Below, in pieces: positions 28,081 through 37,163 of a DNA stretch of 64,000 nt. Position 1 is the stretch's first letter. Every line of letters begins with the position of its first letter. The notes under the pieces were generated by a model, which did not search any database, was not told where the DNA came from, and saw only the letters and a program-made list of their open reading frames with translations. This DNA is from Haloarcula taiwanensis (lineage in GTDB: Archaea; Halobacteriota; Halobacteria; Halobacteriales; Haloarculaceae). The translations under genes were made by a program, and so were the position numbers. Where the stretch lies: positions 1,488,001-1,552,000 of the forward strand of contig CP019154.1 in the NCBI GenBank assembly GCA_002844335.1, written 5' to 3'.

Positions 28081-28344
28081 CTATTCGAACATCTCGCTCT
28101 CTTCTTCGAGCATCTCAAGCCCTGTAGCGACGGCTTTCGCCTGCTCCGGGAACAGAGCGACTTCGATTTCGCTCCCCTGTTCGTCTTCGAAGGCAATTTT
28201 GACGCGCTTGTCGCCGTACTCTCGAACGTCGACGCCTTCCACGTCGTACATCTTGATCGTCGCTTCTTTGTTCGACGGGCCAACGCTCTTGAACGCGCCA
28301 TCTTTGAGTTCCAGCATAAACTGGTCGATGTCGATACTGAGCAT
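28081..28344 (-). CDS. Small acidic haloarchaeal conserved protein
   Basis: 87 residues from ATG 28344, highly acidic, with strands around ATIKMYDVEGVDVREYGDKRVKIAFE and a C-terminal helix AKAVATGLEMLEEESEMFE. No known family was recognised. It is 65 nt upstream of the RecJ-like gene and 26 nt downstream of the YIP1-like gene on the same strand, so these three may share an operon. Confidence 0.75.
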   Translation of the reverse strand: MLSIDIDQFMLELKDGAFKSVGPSNKEATIKMYDVEGVDVREYGDKRVKIAFEDEQGSEIEVALFPEQAKAVATGLEMLEEESEMFE

Positions 28345-28370
28345 CGTGGAGAGATGCACGCGGGCAGCCC

Positions 28371-29003
28371 CTAAAACCCGTAGTCGGCGACCAGCACCGA
28401 GAGGGCGTGGAAGCCGCGGAAGCCGTAGCCGAAAATAATGGCGGCGGGGATGGCCCCGACGATCGCCGCCACCGGGAGCCTGACGTTGTGGACTACAGCA
28501 GTGCCCAGCAGATATAACCCCGCACCCCAGGCGGTGACGAGAACCCGGACCTCGGCGCTGGGCAGCCCAGCCAGCAGGCAGGGGGCCATCGCGTAGCACA
28601 TCACCTGTACAGTTTCGCTCACGCCACCGCGGTCCGACGCGACGGGGAGCAACAGCAGGGTCTGCAACGCTGCCGTCAGATGCACCGTCGCCGGCGTGAC
28701 GAACACAAGGATAGCAAACAGCGCCAGCACCGCGACGCCGGGCGAGAAGCCGCCGATAGCGGGGTACTCAAACGGCCCCGTAGACAGGAGGCCCCGCTGG
28801 GCCAGTTTGACGACGGCGTACCGGCTCACCTCCTCGAAGAGGACCACCGTCGCGGCGAACACCAGTCCCGGTGCCTGGTCGCCCGGTGCGACGCCGGCGC
28901 GAAAGAACCGCCGCGGACGACTGAGTATCTCGACCCACGCGCGCAGTAGCGCGGTCGGCCCCCGGTCCCGGCCGCCGGTCGGATTCTCGACCCACTGAGT
29001 CAC
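28371..29003 (-). CDS. YIP1-family membrane protein
   Basis: 210 residues from a GTG start at 29003 (TQWVENPTGG follows), which gives the N-terminus expected for the haloarchaeal family; an upstream extension is Arg/Lys-rich and unlikely. The segment RAWVEILSRPRRFFRAGVAPGDQAPGL followed by about five membrane helices (about residues 45-65, 85-110, 125-150, 158-180, 185-205) is typical of prokaryotic YIP1-like proteins. The function is unknown. Confidence 0.78.
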   Translation of the reverse strand: MTQWVENPTGGRDRGPTALLRAWVEILSRPRRFFRAGVAPGDQAPGLVFAATVVLFEEVSRYAVVKLAQRGLLSTGPFEYPAIGGFSPGVAVLALFAILVFVTPATVHLTAALQTLLLLPVASDRGGVSETVQVMCYAMAPCLLAGLPSAEVRVLVTAWGAGLYLLGTAVVHNVRLPVAAIVGAIPAAIIFGYGFRGFHALSVLVADYGF

Positions 29004-29154
29004 GCCGCAAACTTGGGCGCGAGGCGGTTTGACCGTTTCCTTCTCTCGGTCAGCAGCCTGCCGTTGGCCGGACACGCACGACGGTATGTGCGGCTAATCG
29101 TCTGCACCCCCGGATCACACGCTCACGGCTCGGACGCGCACACGGTCCTCGCCG

Positions 29155-29733
29155 CTAATCGTCTGCGCCGACGTTCTCCGCGCTCTCGAAACACGCCGGG
29201 TCCGGCTCAATGTTCGCGTACTGGACTGCTTCCTCACCGAGCGTCGTCACCCGGTCTTCGATGTCTGCGTCAGTTATCCGGCCGTCAGCGACGTAATCAC
29301 CTGCGTTCGGAACCGCGGCCTGATGCGGGATGACCCAGCAATTCAGTGCCCGGCAGACCGAGCGGAGGTGTTCGAGCGCGGTGATCGGAAAGCCCCCGCC
29401 AGCGACCGCAAGCAGCCCCACAGTCTTGTGTTCGAACTCGTCGAAGCCGCAGTAGTCGAGTGCGTTCTTCAACGCACCGGAGTATGACCCGTGATACACC
29501 GGCGTCCCCAGCAAAATCGAATCAGCCGCGTGGACCCGGTCAGTGAATTCGACGGCGTCGCCTACCTCGCGGTGGTCGGCATCGAACACCGGCAGGTCGA
29601 ACTCCCGGAGGTCCAGCAGTTCCGTCGTCGCTCCCAGCTCTTCGGCAGTGGCGAGCGCGCGCTTGATAGCAACTCTGGTGTAGCTCTGGTCTCTGAGACT
29701 ACCGACGACGCCGACGACGTGTGGTTCGGCCAT
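29155..29733 (-). CDS. NADPH-dependent FMN reductase family protein
   Basis: 192 residues from ATG 29733. The flavodoxin-like phosphate loop GSLRDQSYTRVAIKRAL (about residues 11-27) and the signature GTPVYHGSYSGALKNALDYC (about 76-95) with LLAVAGGGFP identify an NADPH-dependent FMN reductase/azoreductase-like fold. It probably uses FMN and NAD(P)H; the electron acceptor is unknown. Confidence 0.88.
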   Translation of the reverse strand: MAEPHVVGVVGSLRDQSYTRVAIKRALATAEELGATTELLDLREFDLPVFDADHREVGDAVEFTDRVHAADSILLGTPVYHGSYSGALKNALDYCGFDEFEHKTVGLLAVAGGGFPITALEHLRSVCRALNCWVIPHQAAVPNAGDYVADGRITDADIEDRVTTLGEEAVQYANIEPDPACFESAENVGADD

Positions 29734-30001
29734 GACAGTGCTATGGAGTGGACCCGGTATATCAATGGGGGTGACAGAGTGTGTCGCTGGTCTCGGTTCC
29801 GTTGCCGGAGTGTCACGGCTACGGTCCGTTGGCCGACGTCAGTTGTCGTGGTACACGTAGAGACGGCTGAGATACGGTGCTATGTGGCCCATCCGTACCG
29901 GTCGTACAGCGTCCCGGGCTGTGCGTGGTCGACAGTAGCAGTAGCCGAGAGTGATTGCACAGGGGTCGCCGGCGCAAGCGTCTGAAGCAGCAGTCTGTGG
30001 G

Positions 30002-30448
30002 TCAGGAGCCGAGCTGAATTTTCTCCGACGAGGCCTCTTCGCGGGAGCGGTGGCCGAGGTCGGCCTTCAGCGCCTCAATGGCCTCCTCCGGGTCGGTCTC
30101 CGAATCGAAGACCCGGTCGAAACCGAGCGCTTTGAACGTCTCGCGCGTCTCCTCGAAGGAATCCTGTCCGACAGCGAGGTTGCCGCCGATGTACGTCGTC
30201 ACGTCAAGTCCTGCCTCATTGATCTGCTGCTGGAACCCCTGACAGTCCTGCTCGGCGTGGCCGTACAGCGACGACACGAGTATCGCTTCGGCGTCGTGTT
30301 CATCCGCGGCGTCGATGAACTCCGACTGGGACGACTGGACACCGAGGTTGACTACGTTGAACCCTGCCGCTTCGAACGCTCGTTCCAGAATGGTAATCCC
30401 AACGACGTGCGCGTCGGAGCCGATGACACCGAGGATGACTGTCCTCAT
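30002..30448 (-). CDS. mamA: Methylaspartate (glutamate) mutase small subunit, B12-binding
   Basis: 148 residues from ATG 30448. The cobalamin-binding motif is visible as SDAHVVG (D12-x-H14-x-x-G17), followed by LGVQSSQSEFIDAA, VSSLYGHAEQDC and IGGNLAVGQ. These match the S subunit of glutamate mutase, which rearranges glutamate to 3-methylaspartate with a large E subunit; in Haloarcula this starts the methylaspartate cycle of acetyl-CoA assimilation. The E subunit, methylaspartase and mesaconyl-CoA genes are not next to it here, so the subunit is either encoded apart from its partners or is a paralogue. A TATA-like TTTATG box lies about 27 nt upstream. Confidence 0.88.
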   Translation of the reverse strand: MRTVILGVIGSDAHVVGITILERAFEAAGFNVVNLGVQSSQSEFIDAADEHDAEAILVSSLYGHAEQDCQGFQQQINEAGLDVTTYIGGNLAVGQDSFEETRETFKALGFDRVFDSETDPEEAIEALKADLGHRSREEASSEKIQLGS

Positions 30449-30695
30449 ACAAGAGCATCAATGGGTGTCAACTACATAAACCTAATGATAAACCATGATA
30501 GATTATGCGAACAGTTCACACACGCTGGGGGAGGATATTAGCCATGATAGCCCAAACGAACCGATAGACACAGCATATGGTACGCGACACGCCTCAGCAT
30601 CTGGCCGAGCCTCGGGTACTGCGCTGCCTGTCACGCCAGTCCATCCGGTGTAGAACCGGCTCGGAACAGCCCGTCTTTCCGTCGTCGGGAGACGC
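30449..30695. other. AT-rich divergent region between mamA and the GNAT gene
   Basis: No gene seen. The mamA-proximal half is AT-rich and holds the likely mamA promoter (TTTATG on the minus strand, near 30474-30479). A 40-codon Arg-rich plus-strand frame (30577-30699) overlapping the GNAT start is not credible as a gene. Confidence 0.5.
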
Positions 30696-31229
30696 ATGAC
30701 GACCATCCGCCGAGCCTTCGACGCTGACGCCGACGGTATCCGCAGAGTCGCACGGGCGGCATGGCACGACGCCTACGACTCCCTGGAGTCCGAAGTCATC
30801 GACGAGACGATAGCCGACTGGTACGCCGACCCGCTGGGGAGCGCGCTGCACGGGTGGGCCGGTGGCGTCCCCGCCAACGACCTCGACGATATCGAGGCGG
30901 TGCTGCTGGTCGCCGAGCAGGACGGGGACATCGTCGGGTTCACACAGGGCATCACCATGCACACCATGGGGACGATGCTGCGGTTGTACGTCCACCCGGA
31001 CCACCACGGAGAGGGCATCGGGACGGCGCTGTACGACCGGCTCGAATCGATGTTCCGGGAACACGGCGTTGAGCAGTTCCGCGCGCTCGACCTGGCCTCG
31101 AACGACCGGAGTCGGGAATTCTTCGAGAACCTCGGCTTCGAGCGGGTCGAGACGCGCACGCTCACTATCGGCGGCGACCCGTACGATGAAGCGGTCTACG
31201 CTCGCGAGCTACCGCCCGCCGACGAGTAG
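30696..31229 (+). CDS. GNAT-family N-acetyltransferase
   Basis: 177 residues from ATG 30696. The acetyl-CoA binding motif A is LRLYVHPDHHGEGIGTALYDRLE (about residues 91-113; R/Q-x-x-G-x-G/A variant GEGIG) and motif B is ALDLASNDRSREFFENLGFE. Substrate unknown. The protein is acidic, as expected here. Confidence 0.9.
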   Translation: MTTIRRAFDADADGIRRVARAAWHDAYDSLESEVIDETIADWYADPLGSALHGWAGGVPANDLDDIEAVLLVAEQDGDIVGFTQGITMHTMGTMLRLYVHPDHHGEGIGTALYDRLESMFREHGVEQFRALDLASNDRSREFFENLGFERVETRTLTIGGDPYDEAVYARELPPADE

Positions 31230-31287
31230 CCCGCGCGGCTGTGGGGATCGCGGGCCTCGACGGCGGACAAAAGCGACCCAGCGCCGC

Positions 31288-32295
31288 TCAGATACCGCGG
31301 ACTGTCTCGATGAGGCCGACGGATTCCAGGGTCATCCAGCAGACGAACACCACGTACAGGCCGAGCAGCGTGTACGCTTCGCGGTCGGTGAGTTCGAGGT
31401 CCGTCCGCGTGAAGACGATGAACACGAGCGTCGCAAAGCCCAGAAATCCCATCGTCGGAATGGCCACGAGGAAGTCGATTGTCGCCCGCCCGGCCAGCAG
31501 GACGCCGACTGGAATCGCCACTAAGAGATTGAACGTGTTGCTCCCCAGAACGTTCGTCAGGCTCGTGACACTGTCGTCGTTTTTCGCCGCCCGGACGCTG
31601 ACGAAGGCGTCGGGAAGGCTCGTGCCGGCGGCGATGACAGTCAATCCCCAGAGGAACGGCGGCGTGTCGAAGATAACACCCAGCGAGAGCGCTCCCTGGA
31701 CCATCCCCTCGACGCCGACGGTGATGACGACGAGGCCGACCCCGAGCATGCCCCACTCCCGGCCCGGACGGACGCTGTGGGTCTCGTCTGCGACGTGGTC
31801 GCTCGCGTCCTGCTGGTGCAGGAAGACGTAGATGCCGTAGGTCACCAGCGGGACGACGGCGAGTGCGGGGGTCAGGACGGCCGCCTGGTTCGTCCCGCCC
31901 GGGACGTAGGTCGCCCCGAGCGCGAACACGATAAAGAGGATGAGGACGCTGATAACGTAGAACTGGGCGTCCTTGTGGACGATGTCGCGCGTCGACCGAA
32001 GTTCCTCGCTCGACAGCGCCGCGAGGGCTGGAATCACGAGCAGATTGAAGATTGCGCTTCCGACGATGGCCCCGACGCCCAGCGAGAACTCGTCGTGGAT
32101 GACAGTGCTGATGACGACCGAACTGATCTCCGGAAAGCTCGATCCGACGGCGACGACGATAGCACCGTGGACCGCTACCGGCAGCCCGTAGTACTTGCTC
32201 AGTCGTTCGGCGGCCTGCTCGAAGTACCCGCTGCCTTTCCAGATGACCACGGTTGCGATGACGATGAGGGCGACCGAGCCGAGCAAGCCAACCAT
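31288..32295 (-). CDS. CaCA-family sodium/calcium exchanger-like antiporter
   Basis: 335 residues from ATG 32295; a GTG at 32313 would add six residues. About ten membrane helices are visible. The two inverted alpha-repeats carry AVGSSFPEISSVVISTV...GSAIFN (about residues 50-85) and AAGTSLPDAFVSVRAA...GSNTFN (about 220-260), whose acidic and Ser/Thr residues line the cation site. Members exchange Ca2+ (or K+, Mn2+) for Na+ or H+. Located 47 nt downstream of mutY on the same strand. Confidence 0.92.
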   Translation of the reverse strand: MVGLLGSVALIVIATVVIWKGSGYFEQAAERLSKYYGLPVAVHGAIVVAVGSSFPEISSVVISTVIHDEFSLGVGAIVGSAIFNLLVIPALAALSSEELRSTRDIVHKDAQFYVISVLILFIVFALGATYVPGGTNQAAVLTPALAVVPLVTYGIYVFLHQQDASDHVADETHSVRPGREWGMLGVGLVVITVGVEGMVQGALSLGVIFDTPPFLWGLTVIAAGTSLPDAFVSVRAAKNDDSVTSLTNVLGSNTFNLLVAIPVGVLLAGRATIDFLVAIPTMGFLGFATLVFIVFTRTDLELTDREAYTLLGLYVVFVCWMTLESVGLIETVRGI

Positions 32296-32341
32296 TGGGA
32301 ACGTATTAGCCACAGGGGTTCAAGATGTATGCCACTCGCGG

Positions 32342-33277
32342 TCAGCGTTTGAGGCGAGCGACGACTCCATCGCCGGCCCCCTCGCACTCGACCAGCCCGT
32401 CGTCTTCGAGGTCCGACAGCAGCCCGCGGAGCCACTCCCGGCCGTACTCCCCGTCGGGAGCGTAGTCGACGCGCACGCGGGGGCCGAGGTCGTCCAGCCG
32501 CAGTTCGTCGTACTCCTTCAGCGCCGAGATGACCCGGCCCCGCATCTGTCGGCGGCTCCCCTCGAACTCGGGCTGTGTGGGCACGTCCGGCGCGGTGAAA
32601 TCGCCCGTCTCGTACGCCCCGCACCACTCGCGCCAGGGGCACTCCGCGCCGTCGCAGTCGGGCGTCTTCTCGCAGGCGACCCCGCCCAGTTCCATGATGG
32701 CGTTGTTCCAGACCCGTGACTGTCCCTCCGGCATGAGCGCGCTCGCGGTCGCCTCGAATGCCGAGTCGTCGTCCGGCACGTCGAAGGCGCGGTACAGGAC
32801 GCGCTTGACGTTCGTATCCACGACTGCGTTCCCGTTGTTGAACGCGAAGGAGGCGACGGCGTTGGCGGTGTAGGGGCCGACCCCCATCAGGTCGCTGAGG
32901 CCGTCCGGGTCCCGGGGCCACTCGCCGTCGTAGTCCTCGACGATTTGCCCCGCGGCCTCGTGGAGGTACTTCGCCCGGTTGTTGTACCCCAGCGAGTGAC
33001 TGGTCCAGAAACCCACCACGGCAGAACGGTCGGCCGCTGCCAGCGCCGCCGCAGTCGGCCAGCGGTCAAGAAAGTCTTCCCATGCGTCGACGACCCTGTC
33101 CAGCTGGGTTTGCTGACTCATCACCTCAGAAACGAGAATCTCGTAGGGGTCTGTTGTCTCCCGCCACGGGTACGAGCGGTGATCCGCCTCGTACCACTCC
33201 ACGAGCGCGTCCCGGACAGCCGACGGGTCCGTGGGCACGTCTCCCGGGCGGTCCGTCGCTGTCGACTGGTCGGTCAT
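32342..33277 (-). CDS. mutY: A/G-specific adenine DNA glycosylase MutY
   Basis: 311 residues from ATG 33277; longer frames upstream are not conserved-looking. MutY removes adenine mispaired with 8-oxoguanine. The catalytic acid is in SEVMSQQTQ (E51), the HhH-GPD motif is LMGVGPYTANAVASFA with D154 in VVDTN, and four cysteines (C202, C208, C213, C219) should hold a 4Fe-4S cluster. Their spacing (x5-x4-x5) differs from the common x6-x2-x5. The C-terminal MutT-like 8-oxoG recognition domain is largely absent, replaced by a short winged region. It lies directly upstream of the exchanger gene. Confidence 0.9.
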   Translation of the reverse strand: MTDQSTATDRPGDVPTDPSAVRDALVEWYEADHRSYPWRETTDPYEILVSEVMSQQTQLDRVVDAWEDFLDRWPTAAALAAADRSAVVGFWTSHSLGYNNRAKYLHEAAGQIVEDYDGEWPRDPDGLSDLMGVGPYTANAVASFAFNNGNAVVDTNVKRVLYRAFDVPDDDSAFEATASALMPEGQSRVWNNAIMELGGVACEKTPDCDGAECPWREWCGAYETGDFTAPDVPTQPEFEGSRRQMRGRVISALKEYDELRLDDLGPRVRVDYAPDGEYGREWLRGLLSDLEDDGLVECEGAGDGVVARLKR

Positions 33278-33391
33278 ACCCCCGCTTGGCTCTGTCCTGA
33301 TTTGTGCGTGGCGGTCGGTACCGCTCGTCTGACCGTGCGTCTGGAGAGAATCCCCTCGACAGAGAATGGAATCCTGCAATAGCCGGTGATA

Positions 33392-35257
33392 TCAGTCGTC
33401 GGCTTCGGGTCGGCCCCACTCGAACTCGGTTCCGTACCAGTCCGGCTCGTCCTCGCTGAACACGTCCGCGAACACGAACATCGCGCCGTCGGGGTAGGTC
33501 GTATCGATGTACAGCCGCCAGCCGTGGGCCTCCGCGATTGTCTTGACGATAGAAAGGCCAAGCCCGGTCCCGTCCTCGCTCGTCGTGTGGCCGTACTCGA
33601 AGATGTTGTCGACCGCGTCAGTCGGGATTCCCGGCCCGTCGTCGGCCACATAGAATCCGTGTTCCGTCAGTCCGACCGTGACAGTCACGTCCGGGCCGAC
33701 GTGGTCGATAGCGTTGCGAAACAGATTCTCGAAGGCGCGTAAGAGTCGCGTCCGGTCGGCGTCGATGGTTCGACTCCCCGTGACTTCGATGCCAGCGCTT
33801 TTGTTGTCGATGTTGTCCCACGCATCGGTGACGACGGCCTCCAGCGGAACCGGAGCGGTCTCCTCGACGCTTGCTCCCTTTCTCGTCAGCGTCAGCACGT
33901 CGTCGATTATCGACTCGATACGGTCGTGTGCGTCTTCGAGTTTCTCGATGTGGGACTGGAGGTCGGCTGCATCCGTCTCCGGATCCGACAGCCGCGTCGC
34001 AAGCAGTTCGACATGTCCCCGAGCGACCGTCAGCGGATTGCGGAGGTCGTGGCTCAGCGTCGACGCGAACTCGTCCAGCCGCTCGTTCTGCCGTTCGAGT
34101 TCGCGGCTCGACCGTTCGGCTTCCTCACGAGCCGCCTGCGCCTGTCGGATCTGGCTCCGGAGCGTATCCCGCATGTTCTCGAACGCGTCGTACAGCCGTC
34201 CGATCTCGTCCTGCCGAGTGGTCGAGATATCGACGCCGAGGTCACCCTCTTTCATCGCCTGCGTTCGGTCGCGGAGCTGTACCACTGGTCGAACCGTGTG
34301 CCGTCCGAAGAGATACCCCGCGACGCCCAGCGTGACGACTGCCGTCCCGATGACAGCGAGAAATCCCTGGCGGACAAGTCGGCTGGTCCCGTACAGCGAC
34401 TCGCGCTCGGCGCTCGTCGCGACCACCCACGACGTGCCGTTGACGGGCGTGTACGCTGTGACACGGTCTTCAGTTTCGATAGTCGTCGTTCGGCCCGCTG
34501 TTGCGGCCCGGAGACCGTCCTGACTGAGCGGCGCGGAACCGTCCTGACCGTCGATAAGCGGGTCTCCGTCCCCGGTGAGCAGTCGCGTTTCAAACCCGCT
34601 GCGACCATCGTTGAACTGTCCCACCGGGACCCGCGCAACCAGAATTAGTGCCCCGTCGCCATCGGAGACGGGAGTCACAAACGCTATCGAGTGGCCGCTA
34701 CCGTCCGCGTATGCCGTCGATTGCACTACTGTCTCAGTACCGGTCGTATCGTTCAACGTCGCCAGTACTGGGGACTTCCACGCGGGGTTGACCGCCCACG
34801 GAGCCCGGCCGTCTGTGCTCTGGTCAGTGCTAGCAACAACGACCTCCGAGTCGTCGACGGTGGAGACGTAGTGAAGCGACCGAACCCGTGACGACTCTGC
34901 CGTGGCTGCTGTGGTGAGGTACTGTCTGATATCTGCGGGCGTTCCAGTGTCGTACACCCCTGCAGCCGCGATAGCGATGGCATTCGTCTCGGTGGTTGTC
35001 CGCCACTGCTCGATGCTGTCGGCGCGATGCGTGGCCGACGTTTCGAGGTCCGTCGCTGCGTCGCTGACAACCCGTTTCTGTATCTGCAGGTAGCTGCCGA
35101 AGCCGACGGCTGCGAGTACGACGACGATTACTGCCAGCGCGACCGCGGATTTTGCCGCGTAGTTTCGCGCGTACACGCCCGGGAGTGCTGCGCGAAGCCG
35201 CTCTCGCAGCCCGTCGTGCTGGCCGGACCCTGCTGTCTCGTCCCCACCACCTGTCAT
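33392..35257 (-). CDS. Membrane sensor histidine kinase (Cache-HAMP-HisKA-HATPase)
   Basis: 621 residues from ATG 35257 (MTGGGDETAG), with an upstream TTG alternative. A first membrane helix (about residues 37-60) precedes a large extracellular dCache-like sensor (about 62-312, ending in GTSWVVATS), a second helix (about 322-345), a HAMP domain (about 346-400, RPVVQLRDRTQAMKEGDLG) and a coiled coil. The phosphoacceptor box is FASTLSHDLRNPLTVARGH, then the HATPase domain with an N-box (FRNAIDH), DDGPGIP and GTGLGLSIVK. It probably senses a small extracellular ligand. No regulator gene is adjacent. Confidence 0.92.
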   Translation of the reverse strand: MTGGGDETAGSGQHDGLRERLRAALPGVYARNYAAKSAVALAVIVVVLAAVGFGSYLQIQKRVVSDAATDLETSATHRADSIEQWRTTTETNAIAIAAAGVYDTGTPADIRQYLTTAATAESSRVRSLHYVSTVDDSEVVVASTDQSTDGRAPWAVNPAWKSPVLATLNDTTGTETVVQSTAYADGSGHSIAFVTPVSDGDGALILVARVPVGQFNDGRSGFETRLLTGDGDPLIDGQDGSAPLSQDGLRAATAGRTTTIETEDRVTAYTPVNGTSWVVATSAERESLYGTSRLVRQGFLAVIGTAVVTLGVAGYLFGRHTVRPVVQLRDRTQAMKEGDLGVDISTTRQDEIGRLYDAFENMRDTLRSQIRQAQAAREEAERSSRELERQNERLDEFASTLSHDLRNPLTVARGHVELLATRLSDPETDAADLQSHIEKLEDAHDRIESIIDDVLTLTRKGASVEETAPVPLEAVVTDAWDNIDNKSAGIEVTGSRTIDADRTRLLRAFENLFRNAIDHVGPDVTVTVGLTEHGFYVADDGPGIPTDAVDNIFEYGHTTSEDGTGLGLSIVKTIAEAHGWRLYIDTTYPDGAMFVFADVFSEDEPDWYGTEFEWGRPEADD

Positions 35258-35311
35258 TATCTGATCTGAACCCTTCAGTGGTCGACCGCTACCAATCGTT
35301 ATGTTCAACCC

Positions 35312-35334
35312 ATGATATAATTTATCATATGATA
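35312..35334. promoter_or_regulatory. Triple ATGATA/TATCAT half-site array, likely operator/promoter
   Basis: Three 6-bp half-sites alternate in orientation: ATGATA (35312-35317), TATCAT (35323-35328) and ATGATA (35329-35334), so that TATCATATGATA is a perfect 12-bp palindrome. The segment sits in the divergent gap between the histidine kinase gene and the small acidic-protein gene. It overlaps a TATA-like sequence on the minus strand. A regulator binding site is likely. Confidence 0.45.
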
Positions 35335-35415
35335 TACTGGCGTAGACACGTGTTTTGACGGAGCGGCCTCAGACGAGTCGTAAGGGGTTTCCTCGCGCTC
35401 GACGTCTCCTTTCGT

Positions 35416-35742
35416 ATGAGCCTCGAAGATCTGCAGGATGATATCGAAGCGGCGTACGGCGACTTCGACGACGAGTTCGAGCTGTCCATCGACCGTGAGA
35501 CACGCAACGAACTCGCGATGCTGTCAGTCGCACTCGACCCAGACGATCCGGACGAACTCGTCAGGCGCGCGGTTCATATGCTGTTTCAGTCGACCGTCGA
35601 CCGTGGGACACTTGATTTCCACCTCCGGTCGAGTTACGACTGCACGTACGACGAGTACCTCTCAGGGATGACCTTCGACCAGATGACCGGGAACGACTTC
35701 CCCCAGCAACAGGACAAGGACGACCGGCGCTACCAGTTTTAA
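35416..35742 (+). CDS. Acidic haloarchaeal protein of unknown function
   Basis: 108 residues from ATG 35416. Very acidic, helical, with the pattern DEFELSIDRETRNELAML, SVALDPDDPDELVRRAVHMLF and a C-terminus ending RRYQF. No domain was recognised. Its stop overlaps by 4 bp that of the convergent MgtC/DUF4010 gene. Confidence 0.7.
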   Translation: MSLEDLQDDIEAAYGDFDDEFELSIDRETRNELAMLSVALDPDDPDELVRRAVHMLFQSTVDRGTLDFHLRSSYDCTYDEYLSGMTFDQMTGNDFPQQQDKDDRRYQF

Positions 35743-37013
35743 ATCAAGAGCCCCAGCGCCAGCACTGTTGCGACACCGAGGACGACCGAACTCCAGAATG
35801 CGACACGGGTGGCGAAGGCGCGGTTCGGTCCCGGGGCGGTCAACGCTGCTTTGATCATGATACTGGCGGCCGTCGCGATCAGGATGGCGACCATCGCCGT
35901 CGGTCCGTCGATAGCGCCGCCGCGGTACAACAACACGGCTGAGGTCGTCGCCCCGGCACTGGAAACCAGCCCGCCGAGGGCCGACGTGACGTAGAGACCT
36001 GCTGTTCCGAACTGCGTCTCTGCGAACCCGCCAGCGACTACGACCAGCAGAAATACCCCGCCAAAAGCGAGCGCATTCCGTAGAGAGAACGGGCTTTCAA
36101 GCCCCATTTCGACCGTCTCGGACCAATCTGCGGTGTATGCGGCGACAACGACACTGCCGACAATGACGGCCCCAAGCGGAACAACTGCCTCGAGTAAAAC
36201 GCCGCGCTCAACGGTGAAGAACACGGTAATAAGGAGATTCCGGAGCGCCATCGCTGCGTCGGCCAGCAGAATCGCGGCAACGGCATACGAGGTTGCGTCC
36301 GGCCGCTGTCGAACGTGGTCGAGCATCGTGCCGACCACCGCCGTCGACGACGCGAGACCGCCGAAAAAGCCGGTGACGGCGATGCCGCGGCCGCCGTACG
36401 TCTGGACGATGGCGTAGTTGACGATGCCGATGCCGGCGACGAACACCACCATCAGCCAGATGACACGCAGTTCCACGGTCACGTCGACCAGTCCGCCAGG
36501 CAGTTCGACCGGTTCGGACGGAAGCAACGGGTAAATGACGAAGGCGATGATGGCGAACTCCGTCGCTGAGCGTAGTTCCTCGCGAGTGAGCCCCCACGCA
36601 AGGGAGTGGAGTTCCCGCTTGAGCACCAGTAGCAACGACGAGAAGACGGCGACCGAAACGCCTTCGAGAATGAACCCCTGTGCGACCAGTGCCCCAATGC
36701 CGTATGCGACGAGCATCGAGACAGATGTGGTCAGCGATAGCCCCTCTTCTTCCGCACTGCCGAGGAGCCCCTGCACTGCGAGCAAGATCCCCTGCACGAT
36801 GACCAGGACGCCACCGACGACGAGCAGCGCCTGGCTCTCGACCAGCGTGAACACCGCAGCGAGCAGGCTAATCAGCGCGAACGTCCGAACGCCGGCCGAC
36901 TTCTGTGACCACTCCCGTTCGAGCCCCAGAAACATCCCAAGCGCCCCCGCGAGCAGGATTCGAAACACTGTCGTCTGAATTGGGACCGGAGAGAGCTGCA
37001 AAAGAATCGACAT
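35739..37013 (-). CDS. MgtC/SapB-DUF4010 family membrane protein
   Basis: 424 residues from ATG 37013; an earlier ATG at 37022 would lie upstream of the likely transcription start. The N-terminal MgtC/SapB domain shows LGLEREWSQKSAGVRTFALISLLAAVF (about residues 27-53, conserved ER and R). The C-terminal DUF4010 half contains FFGGLASSTAVVGTML and LGGLVSSAGATTSAVLLYRGG. About twelve membrane helices are expected. MgtC proteins affect Mg2+ homeostasis and ATP synthase in pathogens; the archaeal role is not known. A TATA-like GTTAACTTATG box (37031-37041) is 25 nt upstream. Confidence 0.88.
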   Translation of the reverse strand: MSILLQLSPVPIQTTVFRILLAGALGMFLGLEREWSQKSAGVRTFALISLLAAVFTLVESQALLVVGGVLVIVQGILLAVQGLLGSAEEEGLSLTTSVSMLVAYGIGALVAQGFILEGVSVAVFSSLLLVLKRELHSLAWGLTREELRSATEFAIIAFVIYPLLPSEPVELPGGLVDVTVELRVIWLMVVFVAGIGIVNYAIVQTYGGRGIAVTGFFGGLASSTAVVGTMLDHVRQRPDATSYAVAAILLADAAMALRNLLITVFFTVERGVLLEAVVPLGAVIVGSVVVAAYTADWSETVEMGLESPFSLRNALAFGGVFLLVVVAGGFAETQFGTAGLYVTSALGGLVSSAGATTSAVLLYRGGAIDGPTAMVAILIATAASIMIKAALTAPGPNRAFATRVAFWSSVVLGVATVLALGLLI

Positions 37014-37163
37014 AGAGCACATACGTATGACATAAGTTAACAGTTGTTGGTTCCGGGCATGTGTTTCTCGTTCGGCAGTCAGCGGTCGACCACCGGTACA
37101 AGCCAGCGATGTGTCTCGTCGCTACCCGGGAACGACAGCCTTACCAGCGGCGGTGTGACCTCG

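Noticed and set aside
30577..30699. 40-codon plus-strand frame overlapping the GNAT start
   Set aside because: It is Arg-rich, without acidic bias or conserved motifs.
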